Below the pieces are notes generated by a model. The model saw only the letters and a program-made list of their open reading frames with translations. It was not told the origin of the DNA and did not search any database. The position numbers and the translations under genes were made by a program. Below are positions 43,633-53,831 of a stretch of 64,000 bases of DNA, piece by piece. Source of the DNA: Tridacna crocea (lineage: Eukaryota; Mollusca; Bivalvia; Cardiida; Cardiidae); the NCBI GenBank assembly GCA_943736015.1, contig OX031060.1, positions 4,546,001 through 4,610,000 on the forward strand, in the 5' to 3' direction. How positions within the stretch are numbered: the first letter of the stretch is position 1; each line of letters starts with the position of its first letter.

Positions 43633-44075
43633 ATTTCATGATTTCCGGTAGGTTATCAAAAAATATCGGTGAAATATTTTCTGATATTTCACAGTTACGA
43701 CCGGTGAAAATATCGATTTTTATATTCTAGTTACCTAGGTAAAATGCGCGTGACTCTAAAGTTCACAAACAGATGGAAATATGACGTCATTTACCTTACA
43801 TTTCTCGCGCTTGACGTAATATTGTAATGCATTGCTATGCGGAGGGGGTACGCCACGGGGAATAATTGAAAAGAACTGTACTGGATTTTGGTAAAATTCC
43901 CTCGAGAAAGGGTTAAAAGCATGAAATAAATAGAACTTTTGGTTTTGTTTTAGATTAGAGATCGAAATTTATTTTATCTCGTGAACATCATCGGTAATAT
44001 CTTCACTCGTGTGTGTGCCACTCGTGAAAATATTACCATTTATGCTCACTTGATGAAATAAATTTCAATCTTTAA
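43633..44075. mobile_element. Family E element plus foldback
   Basis: TTTCATGATTTCCGGTAGG to AAGCATGAAATAAATAG, then a foldback at 43958-44075 with GATCGAAATTTATTTTATCT and its mirror. Confidence 0.85.
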
Positions 44076-44266
44076 CTGAAAAAAAAAAAAACACCAAATA
44101 TCCTTTATATATTACGATTATCATCATTTTTACTGTTATTATTGTTTTTTGTGGTTGTTGTTGGTAATAGTAGATGTACTTAACAAGGCTTAGCGAGATG
44201 TGCTTAATTAGGAAAGGAGTAGAGAAAGAGACGAAAGGGTGAGAGGCGGGAAGAGAGGGGTGAGAA

Positions 44267-44511
44267 TTAACTCAATACCGAACGACAAAATTTTTGGCAA
44301 GTCCAAATTGAAAGCATTTGCAGACGACAAAATAAAAGTGACTTAAAATGTAAATTTTGTTTTGTGAGGGGTATATAAAACATCCTGGGAAAAGGATAAA
44401 ATGCTGGTTACCAGCATTTTCTCATTTTCCCACATTTTTTCTAAAGGTTTCTTTCTCAGGCTCTATTCTTTATTTCCTCCATATTGTGTGGATTGTGTGG
44501 TAATGGGTTAA
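44267..44511. mobile_element. Family A MITE, complete
   Basis: TTAACTCAATACCGAACGAC to GTGTGGTAATGGGTTAA. Contains a short insertion after CTCAGGCTCTATTC. Confidence 0.85.
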
Positions 44512-44616
44512 CACGAAAAGGCCTAATGTTTTGGCTACCGTGAAAAACATCACCACTAAATCTGCCATAAATAAACCCAGCATTGCCTAGAGTCAGCGAA
44601 TAATATTATCTGGCAT

Positions 44617-44838
44617 TTAAACAGTGTACCAAATACAAAGTTTTAGACTATTCAAAATCGAATGCATTTATACACGACAAATTGAATGGATAATAAAATT
44701 TTTGTTAGAAAGGACAGAAAACAATCTGGGAAAATGAGAAAATGCTGCACAGCAGCATTTTCTCATTTTCCCAGATTGTTTTCTAAAGCCTACTTTCTCG
44801 TGGTCATTAAAACTTGGAATTGTTAGGCAAAGGGTTAA
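44617..44838. mobile_element. Family A MITE with rewritten but perfect palindrome
   Basis: TTAAACAGTGTACCAAATAC to GGCAAAGGGTTAA. The palindrome 44716-44784 has perfect 33-base arms around ACA. It differs from consensus at matched positions on both arms (CAATCTGGG/CCCAGATTG for CATTGTGGG/CCCACAATG; AATGAG/CTCATT for AAGGAG/CTCCTT). Confidence 0.9.
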
Positions 44839-44939
44839 ACTTGAAGGGCGATCGTTTGACCACTCCTGTGCGAGAGGACCTTTTAAATCTGATCTACAAA
44901 CATGTAAAACTGGACTATATTATAATTGTTTCACTCTGT

Positions 44940-45176
44940 TCCTAAACGACAAAAATTTAGACTTGTCCAAATTAAAAGCATTTGCAAATGAAATATCATA
45001 ATTATGATAATAAAACTTATTTTCAAAATGGCAGAAAACTTTATGGAAAAAAAAGGGGAAAATGCTGGTGGTCACCGGCACTTTTTTTTTCCTTTTTTTT
45101 TTTCCAAAAATTTTTCAAAAGTTTTGATTTATTATCCAAGATCGTTAAAACTTTGAATTGATTGGTAAAGGATTAA
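44940..45176. mobile_element. Diverged family A copy
   Basis: TTCCTAAACGACAAAAATTT, TCCAAATTAAAAGCATTTGC and right end GGTAAAGGATTAA. The hairpin is degraded into T-runs. Confidence 0.7.
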
Positions 45177-45261
45177 GTGACAATATTATTACAAAACAAA
45201 TACGTAGCTAGTTTGACAATGGACAACAGTACCGGGCTCACTGTAGAGGTAAATATTTTGT

Positions 45262-45450
45262 TAAACCTTTCTCCACGTTACCCTTCGTCAACCAACTTCA
45301 ACTTTTTCGATCCTGAGGAAGCAGGAAAACGTTATTCTCCTTTCCTCGCAACGTTTTCTAGCTCTCCAGTAGCGAATCCCATTATTTGAAACACTTAAAG
45401 TTTGTGGTGTACAAAACTTTTCAGTTTTGGTAAGTCTAAAATTTCGTTAT
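45262..45450. mobile_element. Remnant of family A
   Basis: TTAAACCTTTCTCCACG, GATCCTGAGGAAGC and GTCTAAAATTTCG are the only recognisable parts. Confidence 0.45.
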
Positions 45451-45469
45451 CAGGTAAAGAATCAGCATA

Positions 45470-45690
45470 GTAACCTTTATCGTGCTAAATAACTGAAATA
45501 AAAGTTTTAATTCGATAATAGAGGTTCAAATAGTGCTTTTTCGAGGTTACTTTTAGGGAATAATACATGTATTACCTTATCGGACTGTGTAGATCAAAGA
45601 TCAGACTGCACGTTCTGTGCAGTCTGATCTTGATCTACACTGTCCGCAGAAGGTCAGTTACTCGCGCTTAGCAGCCTAAGGTTATAAATG
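45470..45690 (-). mobile_element. Family B element, reverse orientation
   Basis: AACTGAAATAAAAGTTTTAA and TTCGATAATAGAG, then the palindrome at 45581-45646 and CTCGCGCTTAGCAGCCTAAG. It provides an uninterrupted reference for the interrupted copy at 24700-25091. Confidence 0.8.
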
Positions 45691-45966
45691 AAGATTTTGA
45701 ACCAAGAAAAAAAATCATTAAAACAAATTACGAGGCTATTTGGACCAGAATTATTTCACAAGCTGAGATAGAAATTTGGATCGAAGACAGTGCAACCTGA
45801 TCTAGATCTACAGTTACGAAGGCAGTAGAGCACAGATCCTAGGACTAGAAGATTGCTATAATTATTATAGCAGCATTCACTATTGTGTTTCCCTTGCTGC
45901 ATTTGCAGACCGAGATTATACTTTACAAAATCTGCAGTCTCATTTTGATCTACACTGTCTTCCTTG

Positions 45967-46040
45967 CCTGGCTGGGTAGCTCAGTGGATAGTACATCTAA
46001 CTTTTTTTTGACTCAAGATCTTGTGGTTACGAGTTCGATA
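45967..46040 (+). mobile_element. tRNA-like SINE head, second type
   Basis: GGCTGGGTAGCTCAGTGGATA has a good box A and GGTTACGAGTTCGATAACC a good box B. The 8-T run in the anticodon loop position and poor acceptor pairing argue against a working tRNA. The sequence that follows (GGACAAGTGTACCTCATTAT...) is the family F-associated flank, so this may be the head of that larger element. Confidence 0.6.
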
Positions 46041-46578
46041 ACCGAAACTTCTTGATTTTGGTCAGTTTTAAGCATTCCAGAGGACAAGTGTACCTCATTA
46101 TTCAGGCTTTTGTATACAAAATGTGTTTTTGTAGATCTACAAAATTATGATGCTAGGTATGATATATCAAAGGGATTATATCAAACCCCCTTTTCGCCAG
46201 AGCATCGTTTACATCAATGGTCACAAACGTCATAAGAGATAATTAACCCAATATGTCACGTATTTTACCTCGAGCACCCGCTTCGCCGTACTAGGCACGA
46301 ATGGTACAGAAGGATATTTTATATCCTGTCTTATTGACATGGTTTCACAAACAGATTAGCCTTCGAGAAACAGCGTTTTGACCTCAAACTTTTTAATCTA
46401 AACCGTCCTGGTATGAGTTGACACAAGTCAGAAAAGCTTATTTCAAACAGTTGCATTCCTGGCAAAAGATATTCTTCTACTTGCTTTGACTTGATTTGTA
46501 ATACTGTTGAAGAGAAAAATGAGAGATCACGGTTGCCATTGTTTCTAACCAAATGACTAATAATGCAGATCTAAGATC
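46041..46578. other. Family F-type flank and unrecognised sequence
   Basis: CCCCCTTTTCGCCAGAGC near 46187-46204 matches flanks of family F copies. The rest shows nothing. Confidence 0.45.
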
Positions 46579-46772
46579 AGGGCATGTATTCACCAACCAT
46601 TCTTAAGAACGTTCTTGATCTTATTCTCCAGAATTTTCTACATTTGTAAGACAACTTCTGATTGGCTAAACCATTCGGTTTAGCCAATCATAAGTTGTGT
46701 TACTTACATATTTGGAAAACCTTGGAAAATAAGACTAAGAATATTCTCAAGAATGGTTGGTGAATACGGGCC
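46579..46772. mobile_element. Family H foldback
   Basis: GGGCATGTATTCACCAACCA and its mirror form the ends. AACAACTTCTGATTGGCTAA style arms meet at GCTAAACCATTCGGTTTAGC. Confidence 0.88.
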
Positions 46773-46922
46773 AAGGATGTATATTCTTTCCAGTTTTGTC
46801 GTCAGCTACGCTCTTCTGAAAAAGCTAGTACTAACCTTATTTTGGCAGTGAAAAGTTAATGGGGAAAAAAACTTCTATTTCGGCCACAATATCGACGGAA
46901 AATAGAAATACAGAAGACACCA

Positions 46923-47400
46923 TGGTCTGTATTAACCAACCATTCTCAATAACATTATTGGTCTTATCCTCCAGGTTTTGCCAAATATGAAAGTAACACA
47001 CCTTCTGATTGGCTAAACCAAATGGTTTAGCCAATCAGAAGGTGTGTTACTTTCAAACTTGGAGAGTTTTGAAGAATAAGACAATGGTTGGTTGTATTGG
47101 GGTGTAACGCCACTTAAACAGCTAAGGTCATATCATGGCGGTCGGTGACGCATATGTGTTTCCTGGCTTTCTCACATCAGTACTAACACAACTTTCTTTC
47201 CAAAGCCACCGACTACTTTTCTCACATGCTTCAGCAGAGGTGAGAGGCGAAAATACGCCGGAAAGAAAGTTCGCCTCAACCGAGTATTGAACTCACAGCC
47301 ACCAGGTCATGAGTTCGACACGCTCACCACTGAGCCGCCCGGGCAGATAATAAGACAAAGATTGTTCTTAAAAATGCTTAATGAATACAGACTCGGGTAG
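46923..47400. mobile_element. Family H foldback split by a SINE
   Basis: The left part TGGTCTGTATTAACCAACCA and a perfect inner palindrome around CCAAATGGTTTAG (46995-47056) are followed by a SINE. The right end resumes as AGATTGTTCTTAA and AATGAATACAGAC. Confidence 0.8.
47085..47348 (-). mobile_element. tRNA-derived SINE inserted with a 10 bp target duplication
   Basis: On the minus strand: box A-like GGCTCAGTGGTGAGCG, box B-like GGCTGTGAGTTCAATACTC, and tail CCAATACAACCAACC. The direct repeat AATAAGACAA is at 47075-47084 and 47349-47358. A related copy is at 50275-50515. Confidence 0.88.
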
Positions 47401-47556
47401 TGATTGGAGCTAAAATCAAATTCATGTCCTTGCAGTCTGATCTTGATCTTCACTTTTCGCAAAATAAGCCTTAGATGTTAGCAAGATTCTAGGACTATAG
47501 CATGTCTTTGTAGATCTGTTAGGGAATGAAAATAATTTGATCGCCATTTTTACTTT

Positions 47557-47559
47557 CAG
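47557..47559 (+). promoter_or_regulatory. Candidate splice acceptor before the host gene exon
   Basis: The pyrimidine-rich CCATTTTTACTTTCAG ends at 47559, 18 bases before the ATG. The start codon would then be near the 5' edge of an exon, with the 5' untranslated exon or exons upstream. Confidence 0.5.
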
Positions 47560-47577
47560 CTCGAAAGAGACTCAGAC

Positions 47578-49245
47578 ATGCCGGTCCGAATGACAAGTGA
47601 GAAGTTTATTCGAGCTGAAAGGAGGAACCAGGTCGAAAACCATCTCCTTGGCGTACATTTTAAGCATATAGACCGGGAAACAGTACGGCTTAACTATGAA
47701 ATAGACAGAGAAAAAAGAGGTATAACCAAATCCTTTAAAAATGTCGTCAAGACTTCCGGTATCAGTGATGCTGGAATTCCACCGAAAAACGAAAACGACA
47801 GGGATTTTGAAAAGTGTGCAACATACCGACAAGGGTTAAAATTGAGCAATAAACGATTACTAGAATGGAGAGAGTGTGAAAAACAACTGAATAAGTTCAT
47901 TGTAAACCACGAGAAAGAGATGCTTAAACAAAATGCAAGGAGACCTGTCGTAAAGACAACAGAGAACCATGTAAATGGAACTTCCAAGCAAAATGAAGAT
48001 AAAGAAGAAGATGATGATGATGTTTTTGAGGAATCAGAATCAGTGTATTCTGAGAATTCATCAAAAACTTCACCTGTAGATATTTTGAAGGAGAACCCTG
48101 CTGACAAAGAAGAGGTGTTCGATGTTAAAAAATGGCAGCAAGATATCATAGAGAGTTATAAAACTATGTTGTGTAAGCACGGAACAACAGACAGAGTGAG
48201 TGAAACTGATGCCAATAAAACAAAGAATAGTTTACGATCAAAATCATCCCCAGCAATTTCCTCAGAGCAGACAGTGAAAAAGACAGGTGTAGAAATGTCA
48301 AAGGTCCACCCCCATACTGCTAATGGTGCGGTACGTGTTAGACCATTCTCTGCAAATTCTTTTCGAACAAGACCATCTTCCGCTACCTCTCTTAGGAGTC
48401 GGCCCTCATCGGCTAAAACCACGCTCAGTGATACAGGGTCACCATTTCTGATCACAAAAGACAGTGTTTACATAAAGAACGGACAAAAGTTCAAAAAGTT
48501 CATAGAAAATCGACCATTAGAACAATCCGTGATGATCAATAACTATATAGATTCCAGTCCGACAGAGACCTCCGAGCCAGACACTGTGCCGGTTAACGGT
48601 TTATGTCCCGTCGAGGAAGGTAACGAAGATGATCCAGACGGAGACGAACCTAAACCGGAAGTAAAGTCCAACCGTGTTGTTGGCCCCGAAGCTAGTCATA
48701 AATCATTCCGTGGTAAACATAAGTCCAAACGTCAACGAACAACATCAATTGGCACGAGCAGCGTGGCGTCGACCCGACAAAGCACCTTTAAGCATTCCAA
48801 TTCCGATTTGAGTTCATACGTCGAAAGTCATCGCAGAAAGAGACGAGATTCAGACGCAGCATCAAGTAGTATCTTTTCTAGACCGCTGTCTAGAGCAGCG
48901 TCATCTATTTCAATAAACAGATCTAGTGTATCACTCGGAATACCCGCGGATATTGAGGAAATCTCACGAGAGCAGGATAAACTTCTCAGTGAAATCACAC
49001 CCGAAAAACCACTGGCAACGAATAAACTCGTACACGTGTCAACAATCGTTAAAGCTGCGATGACTTTCTCGCGGCTTGCACGCACGAGAGCGTTGAAGAA
49101 AATGCAAGAGGAAAATTCCGCAGACGGCCATGAAGTTATTCGTCAAGAGAGATTAAGAAGATTGCAGTCCAGACAAAATGTGCTCAATTCTATAGCAAAT
49201 CAGTGGAATTCAGATAGTCCAGCGGTCTTTGAACAAGTTGAATAA
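47578..49245 (+). CDS. Uncharacterised 555-residue basic, serine-rich protein
   Basis: I do not recognise the family. The start is the first ATG after a likely splice acceptor and has G at -3; a second Met is at residue 5. Residues 8-50 are charged and helical in character (IRAERRNQVENH, DRETVRLNYEIDREKR), suggesting a conserved N-terminal domain. An acidic tract (EDKEEDDDD, about 140-148) follows. Residues 262-291 hold three 10-residue repeats, each with RPxSA (RPFSA, RPSSA, RPSSA). A long Ser/Arg/Lys-rich, probably disordered stretch (about 365-460) has RRKRR-type basic clusters that could be nuclear targeting signals. The C-terminus (about 465-545) returns to helix with SRLARTRALKKMQEE and RQERLRRLQSRQ. 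There is no signal peptide or membrane segment. The open frame of 1.67 kb amid repeats, with ordinary codon use, supports a real host gene. Confidence 0.85.
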   Translation: MPVRMTSEKFIRAERRNQVENHLLGVHFKHIDRETVRLNYEIDREKRGITKSFKNVVKTSGISDAGIPPKNENDRDFEKCATYRQGLKLSNKRLLEWRECEKQLNKFIVNHEKEMLKQNARRPVVKTTENHVNGTSKQNEDKEEDDDDVFEESESVYSENSSKTSPVDILKENPADKEEVFDVKKWQQDIIESYKTMLCKHGTTDRVSETDANKTKNSLRSKSSPAISSEQTVKKTGVEMSKVHPHTANGAVRVRPFSANSFRTRPSSATSLRSRPSSAKTTLSDTGSPFLITKDSVYIKNGQKFKKFIENRPLEQSVMINNYIDSSPTETSEPDTVPVNGLCPVEEGNEDDPDGDEPKPEVKSNRVVGPEASHKSFRGKHKSKRQRTTSIGTSSVASTRQSTFKHSNSDLSSYVESHRRKRRDSDAASSSIFSRPLSRAASSISINRSSVSLGIPADIEEISREQDKLLSEITPEKPLATNKLVHVSTIVKAAMTFSRLARTRALKKMQEENSADGHEVIRQERLRRLQSRQNVLNSIANQWNSDSPAVFEQVE

Positions 49246-49246
49246 A
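49241..49246 (+). terminator. AATAAA overlapping the stop codon
   Basis: The TAA stop at 49243-49245 is part of AATAAA. Used as a poly(A) signal it would leave almost no 3' untranslated region; a second AATAAA at 49682 is the alternative. Confidence 0.45.
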
Positions 49247-49290
49247 GATTTTATCATTTTGCATCCTGTTTTCCATTCATTCGAGCTAAT

Positions 49291-49512
49291 TTAACCCTTG
49301 GGCTGCAAAGCGCGAGTAAATGATCTTTTGTGGACAGTGTAGATCAAGCTCAGAGTGCACAGAACTTGCAGTCTGATCTTGGATTTACACTGACCGATAA
49401 GGATATAGTATTTCCCAAAACATAACTTTGAAATAGCTATATTTAGGTTTTTTGTCATTGAATTGTCGAACTGACACTTTAATTTTAGTTATTTAGAAGA
49501 ATAAGGGTTGAA
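49291..49512 (+). mobile_element. Family B element in the likely 3' untranslated region
   Basis: TTAACCCTTGGGCTGC to GAATAAGGGTTGAA, palindrome 49331-49396 with a few mismatches. If the 49682 poly(A) signal is used, this hairpin is part of the mRNA. Confidence 0.85.
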
Positions 49513-49681
49513 TTTGTCGCCCATAAGTGCTTCGATCATGGACATGTTTAAAATTTTGTCACCTAGAAAAAGCTTAAAAGAATTTTTTAACGTTTTAGCG
49601 TCAAAATCGGGGAAGGGTAAAACTAATGTATTTGACGTCGTTCGATTTCTATCTAACAAATAATTTATAATTCATTTATTG

Positions 49682-49687
49682 AATAAA
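49682..49687 (+). terminator. Candidate poly(A) signal AATAAA
   Basis: AATAAAATGTGGTTTATA lies 437 bp past the stop codon, followed by T/G-rich sequence. Confidence 0.45.
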
Positions 49688-49833
49688 ATGTGGTTTATAT
49701 ACATGCAATCTTGTCCTTAATATGAAATTGTATTCAATGTTATTGGATAAATGGATGAATAATGGTGTTTCGTTGTTTTGAACAAGAGTTCAAATGAAAG
49801 ATAGAGTGTGAGAAAGACAGATAGGGTTGCATG

Positions 49834-50128
49834 CGCGGATCCAGATATCTTTCTCAGGGGGGGTCCCACCGAAAACACACTCGTCTAATTATATGATACT
49901 TTGATTTCCAGATTTCAGTGGATGTAAGCCGTTTACAAGAAAAGTCAACGTTTCCAGTTCTAACCATGAAGAGGTCTCCACATTTAGAACCTTTTTTAAT
50001 TTATGACTGTATTTTACATAAATGCTGTGCAATATCAAACCAGTGCCATTTCACGAATCCGATAACCACACTTTTGCCAAAATACCAGGGTGGGTCCGGA
50101 CCCCCGGTCCCCCCCTCTGGATCCGCCC
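49834..50128. mobile_element. MITE-like element with CGGATCCAG ends
   Basis: CATGCGCGGATCCAGA at the left and TCTGGATCCGCCCATG at the right are inverted repeats, each next to G- or C-runs (GGGGGGGTCCC and GGTCCCCCCC). About 295 bp, non-coding. Confidence 0.7.
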
Positions 50129-50274
50129 ATGGGGTTGTGTGCATTGATTCAAATGAACCAAGTGCCCATTTAAGACTGAGGATCTAAATGTAGTTACATT
50201 TTGATCGGAATTCCGACGTGTATGATCAATAAATAGGCAAACAAGAAGCATTTCATGATTTTTACAGCTGTGTA

Positions 50275-50515
50275 TAGGAGTTTAACGCCGTTTATACAGC
50301 GTCATGGTCATGCAAAGGTGATCCGTCCACCTACGCAGGTGTATCCTTGCTTTCTCACACCAGTACCGGCAGAACTTTCTTTCCAAGCCACTGACTCCTT
50401 TCCTCACATGAATTAGAGGTGAGAGGCTATCGCCAAGAAGAAAGATTGAATCAACGGGGAATCGAATTAGAAACTTCTAGGTCACGAAGTAGAGGTCGTG
50501 GTGGGTACGCAATTG
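50275..50515 (-). mobile_element. SINE of the 47085 type, diverged
   Basis: GGAGTTTAACGCCGTTTATA, TCCTTGCTTTCTCACACCAG, AACTTTCTTTCCAAGCCACT and GAGGTGAGAGGC match the copy at 47085-47348 in the same orientation. Confidence 0.75.
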
Positions 50516-51358
50516 TCATGGTATGAACGTAATAAGAACGCAGTGCAATCTTTCCGGTCCATACTAAGTTTGTACTTTGTCAATGAAGACCATATTAGGT
50601 TCATATCCCGTTGGTACTACGTCAGTGCCGTTGTTCCCACATCCTTATTGAGCCCTCATTGCGTCCTGATTGGATCAGGTCCTCGCTACGTTCTGTTTTA
50701 ACATGTTCAAAATTCACCCACGTTAGCCATGACCATAAACATCTCAATTACGTCCTTACAGGTTTCTATTGCGTTCCTTCTACCTCGTACAAGTTCGCAC
50801 TGCGTCGTTAGGTTTTACATTGAAGTAGTGGGAACTTGGTCTAGTGTGACAGGGGTTTTCGCTGCATGTATCTGGGCGGGCGCAAAAAAGAATCAGATAA
50901 ACCAGATTGCTTATTGAAATTAGAAGCAAAGTGCTTAGTTTTAGCTTGTGTAGGTACCTTATACGATAACTGCTGATCAAGCCGAAGTATATTGTACAAA
51001 ATAAGATTAATACTTCACCGTTTATGAAGTTTCTGTCGTACTGACCACATCTACGAAACATTGTATTATATAAACACACAAAATAACAAAAAAAGAAAAA
51101 AAAAAGTCTCAAAATGAGCAATTTCTACATTGCTCCAGCTGTTTTATTATTCGTATATCATTCTTGGTGTCCAAAAACAGTTACAATGCGTAATATTCTA
51201 TTTCTTACATATATACATCCAAATATATTGATACTGGAAGATCAAAGAACTTGAGTATGAAGTAAAGCATTATAATTCTTTAGACTTATGATCAGAAGTA
51301 ATGTCGCCATCAGACTAACCCTGTTACACTAATATATTAATGAAGGTCATAATTCTGA
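50516..51358. other. Unrecognised, weakly repetitive
   Basis: GTCCTGATTGGATCAGGTCC and CTTGGTCTAGTGTGACAGGG recall the repeat near 23793-24177. Short overlapping frames lack motifs. Confidence 0.4.
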
Positions 51359-51545
51359 TATACCCTTTATCGAAAAATATACAGAGGAAGGGCACTTTTG
51401 AAAACATTGTGGGAAAAGGAGAAAATGCTGGTAACCAGCATTTTCTCCTATTCACACAATGATTTTATTCCAACCTTTCACAGACAAATTATATAATTAG
51501 AACGCATTAAATCTGCTGCTTCGAATATAGATCAGTCTTCAACTC
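51359..51545. mobile_element. Family A MITE with eroded right part
   Basis: CCCTTTATCGAAAAATATAC, then the palindrome core GAGAAAATGCTGGTAACCAG and mirror. Confidence 0.7.
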
Positions 51546-51867
51546 TTCATCTTCAACTCTGATAAAAGATAAAGGGGGAGGAAATTAGCGCCAGATTCCA
51601 CGGTCAAGTTTAAAAGCCTGATTTGGCATCTTTGATTGCATTTAGACATCAAATGATTCACTCACGTGAGATATAGGCTTGATCTTAAAATACTTGGATA
51701 TAGAGTTGATAGGTTTGTTTCAAGTTCATAACTTAAACACAAAAGGTTCATAGTTGAACACCCTGATATTCTTTACGATTACATAGATGAGTCTGAACAA
51801 AGTAAAAACAACCGTTCATAGACTTACAAGTTATTTATGAGATAAATGAATGAATTAATGGCCGAAT

Positions 51868-51920
51868 GAATGAATGAATGAATGAAGAGGAGACAAGGAA
51901 GGAAGGAAGGAAGGAAGGAA
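51868..51920. repeat. (GAAT)n and (GGAA)n microsatellites
   Basis: Several GAAT units are followed by AAGGAAGGAAGG. The surrounding 51546-52223 has no other feature. Confidence 0.9.
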
Positions 51921-52223
51921 ATAGCATAGATAGATAAATTGATGGGTGGCTGGAAAAACAGATTATTTTTAATGATTAATTTGAATGAAAATAACTCCAT
52001 CTACATATTGATAAATTAAACCAATTACGAACTCTTCAATAGAAGGATATAGTATTGAAACCAATTTGGTAGAAGGACCATCTGTAAACATAGGAAATTA
52101 TTGCTTCTTTTTCCAAAATGCTGTCCAGAGATGCAAATTGTTGACTCGTGAAAATTTTTGATATGTTAAATCACACATTTACTTAGACAATTTCAGCAAC
52201 AAAACAAAGTAATTACTTAATAA

Positions 52224-52312
52224 ACCCCACACACACACGCACTCACACACCCACACCTACATCCACCCACGCCTTCACACGCACACCCACACCCACACAC
52301 ACACACACACCA
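52224..52312. repeat. (CA)n-rich microsatellite
   Basis: CACACA and CACCCACA runs over about 90 bp. Confidence 0.9.
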
Positions 52313-52571
52313 AGTTTCAGTGCCTAAGCAGTAGAAATTGAGCCACGGAGATGTATTTTAGCCGTTTATTTGTAAATAGGAAATCTAGATCGGTTGCCAA
52401 ATTGGACGCAATTTGAGGGCTAATCAAAGTTGCAAAAGTACTCAAAGTGATCAACTTCGTCTCTAGCCTTGGTCCGGGCATTGATGATTTTTTAATCACT
52501 CTTTCTGGCGATCTCCTTTGACGGTTCATATACATAAACCACACTCTGTAAAAAGGGGTCTCAATGGATTT

Positions 52572-52638
52572 GCAAAAAGTTTCGACTCATGTCAGCCTGC
52601 GCTGACTGCGCAGGCTGACATGAGTCGAAACCTTTTGT
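52572..52638. repeat. Family F palindrome with mirrored arm changes
   Basis: GCAAAAAGTTTCGACTCATG and mirror CATGAGTCGAAACCTTTTGT. CTCATG/CATGAG replaces the CCCAGG/CCTGGG of other copies on both arms. Confidence 0.85.
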
Positions 52639-52834
52639 TAATGGTAAATTTTCTGCATCTAAAATGACTATTCCAATTCGAGATACAGTCGATTGGTAGA
52701 TTAATTTGATTGCATGGATCGAATAGTATCTAAACAGGGCTCCAGACAAACGGAGTGGTTTTGTTTTCAAAACTGAAAATGTTAATTATCCTCTATCAAA
52801 ACACTATGTTATGGGTACTCATTAGAATCGTCTC

Positions 52835-53160
52835 ATCCACATGTCTGCTATGACGTATCACTCCCCCATGGTTGGGGGGATTGTAAAAATACGCGATATA
52901 AAGTAGCAATGGAGAAAATGGCTTTTATTAATACTTTTGAGGAGAAATCAGGCCTGCTTTAGCTCCAGATTTATCTAAATTGCTGATCATAGCTGAATGA
53001 ATTGCACCAGGAAGCGTTTTATTCAGTAAACGTTTATTTTAGTTTGAAATTCAAAGTAGCGGTTGTCGCGTAGAAAATTATTCCTATTTTGTACCCAAGA
53101 TGCCCAAATTAGATATATATAGATATGTATTTATAGAATTTCATCTAGCTGGAGATAATG
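52835..53160 (+). repeat. R6 repeat
   Basis: GGGGGGATTGTAAAAATACGC, GGAGAAAATGGCTTTTATTA, TTTGAGGAGAAATCAGGCCT and GCTGATCATAGCTGAATGAA match 56600-56760. Confidence 0.75.
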
Positions 53161-53570
53161 CTGTTGCCGAGTCGCTGTTGCCGCTGTTCTCGGAGTGAAG
53201 GAGAAGAGGGAGGACGACTTTATAGCTAATATCACTAATTAAAAGCTGACAGTGCTGAGACCTTTGCGAACTTTCTTCTCTAGTTTTACTCTTCGCCAGC
53301 GGAATCCTGATATGACTAAAAGCATTACTTTTTGCAACCGATCTAAAACAGAGCTAACAGGGGTTTTCTTCAAAACCAGCGGAGTGGGGGCACAAAATAT
53401 CGTGAGAAAAGTGGGAAATGATGGCTTTCAGCACTTCTATTCTCTGGCTACAACTTTTTATCCAAACAATTCGTTCATGGAATCTTAGAACAAGGGAATT
53501 TCACGGATAAAACGAACAACCGTTTTTCAACTCTAAGGTTAATTAATCTCTTACAATTCTAAGCACGATT

Positions 53571-53742
53571 CTACCCTTCACAAAACAATTCCATGTTTTA
53601 ACTATCTGGGAAGAAAGGCTCCTAAAACATTAATAATCAGCGTTTTCTCCTTTTTCTACAATGTTTTCAACCTATCCCAAGGCAAACCCTATCGTCGTGA
53701 AAGGTCTAATTTGTCGCCAAGGATTGTTGGGGTCTGGTAAAA
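53571..53742. mobile_element. Diverged family A copy
   Basis: CTACCCTTCACAAAACAATT, GCGTTTTCTCCTTTTTCTAC and GGTCTGGTAAAAG remain. One palindrome arm is lost. Confidence 0.6.
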
Positions 53743-53831
53743 GTGTGTCCTTATAGGCAGTGTAGATTTGTGAGAGGCGCTTTGTAACTATTTGACACAC
53801 GATAAAATGTTAAACTTTACCGAAGTAAGAT

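Noticed and set aside
45967-46040. A tRNA gene
   Set aside because: Boxes A and B are good, but an 8-T run sits in the anticodon region and the acceptor stem does not pair well. A tRNA-derived SINE head fits better.
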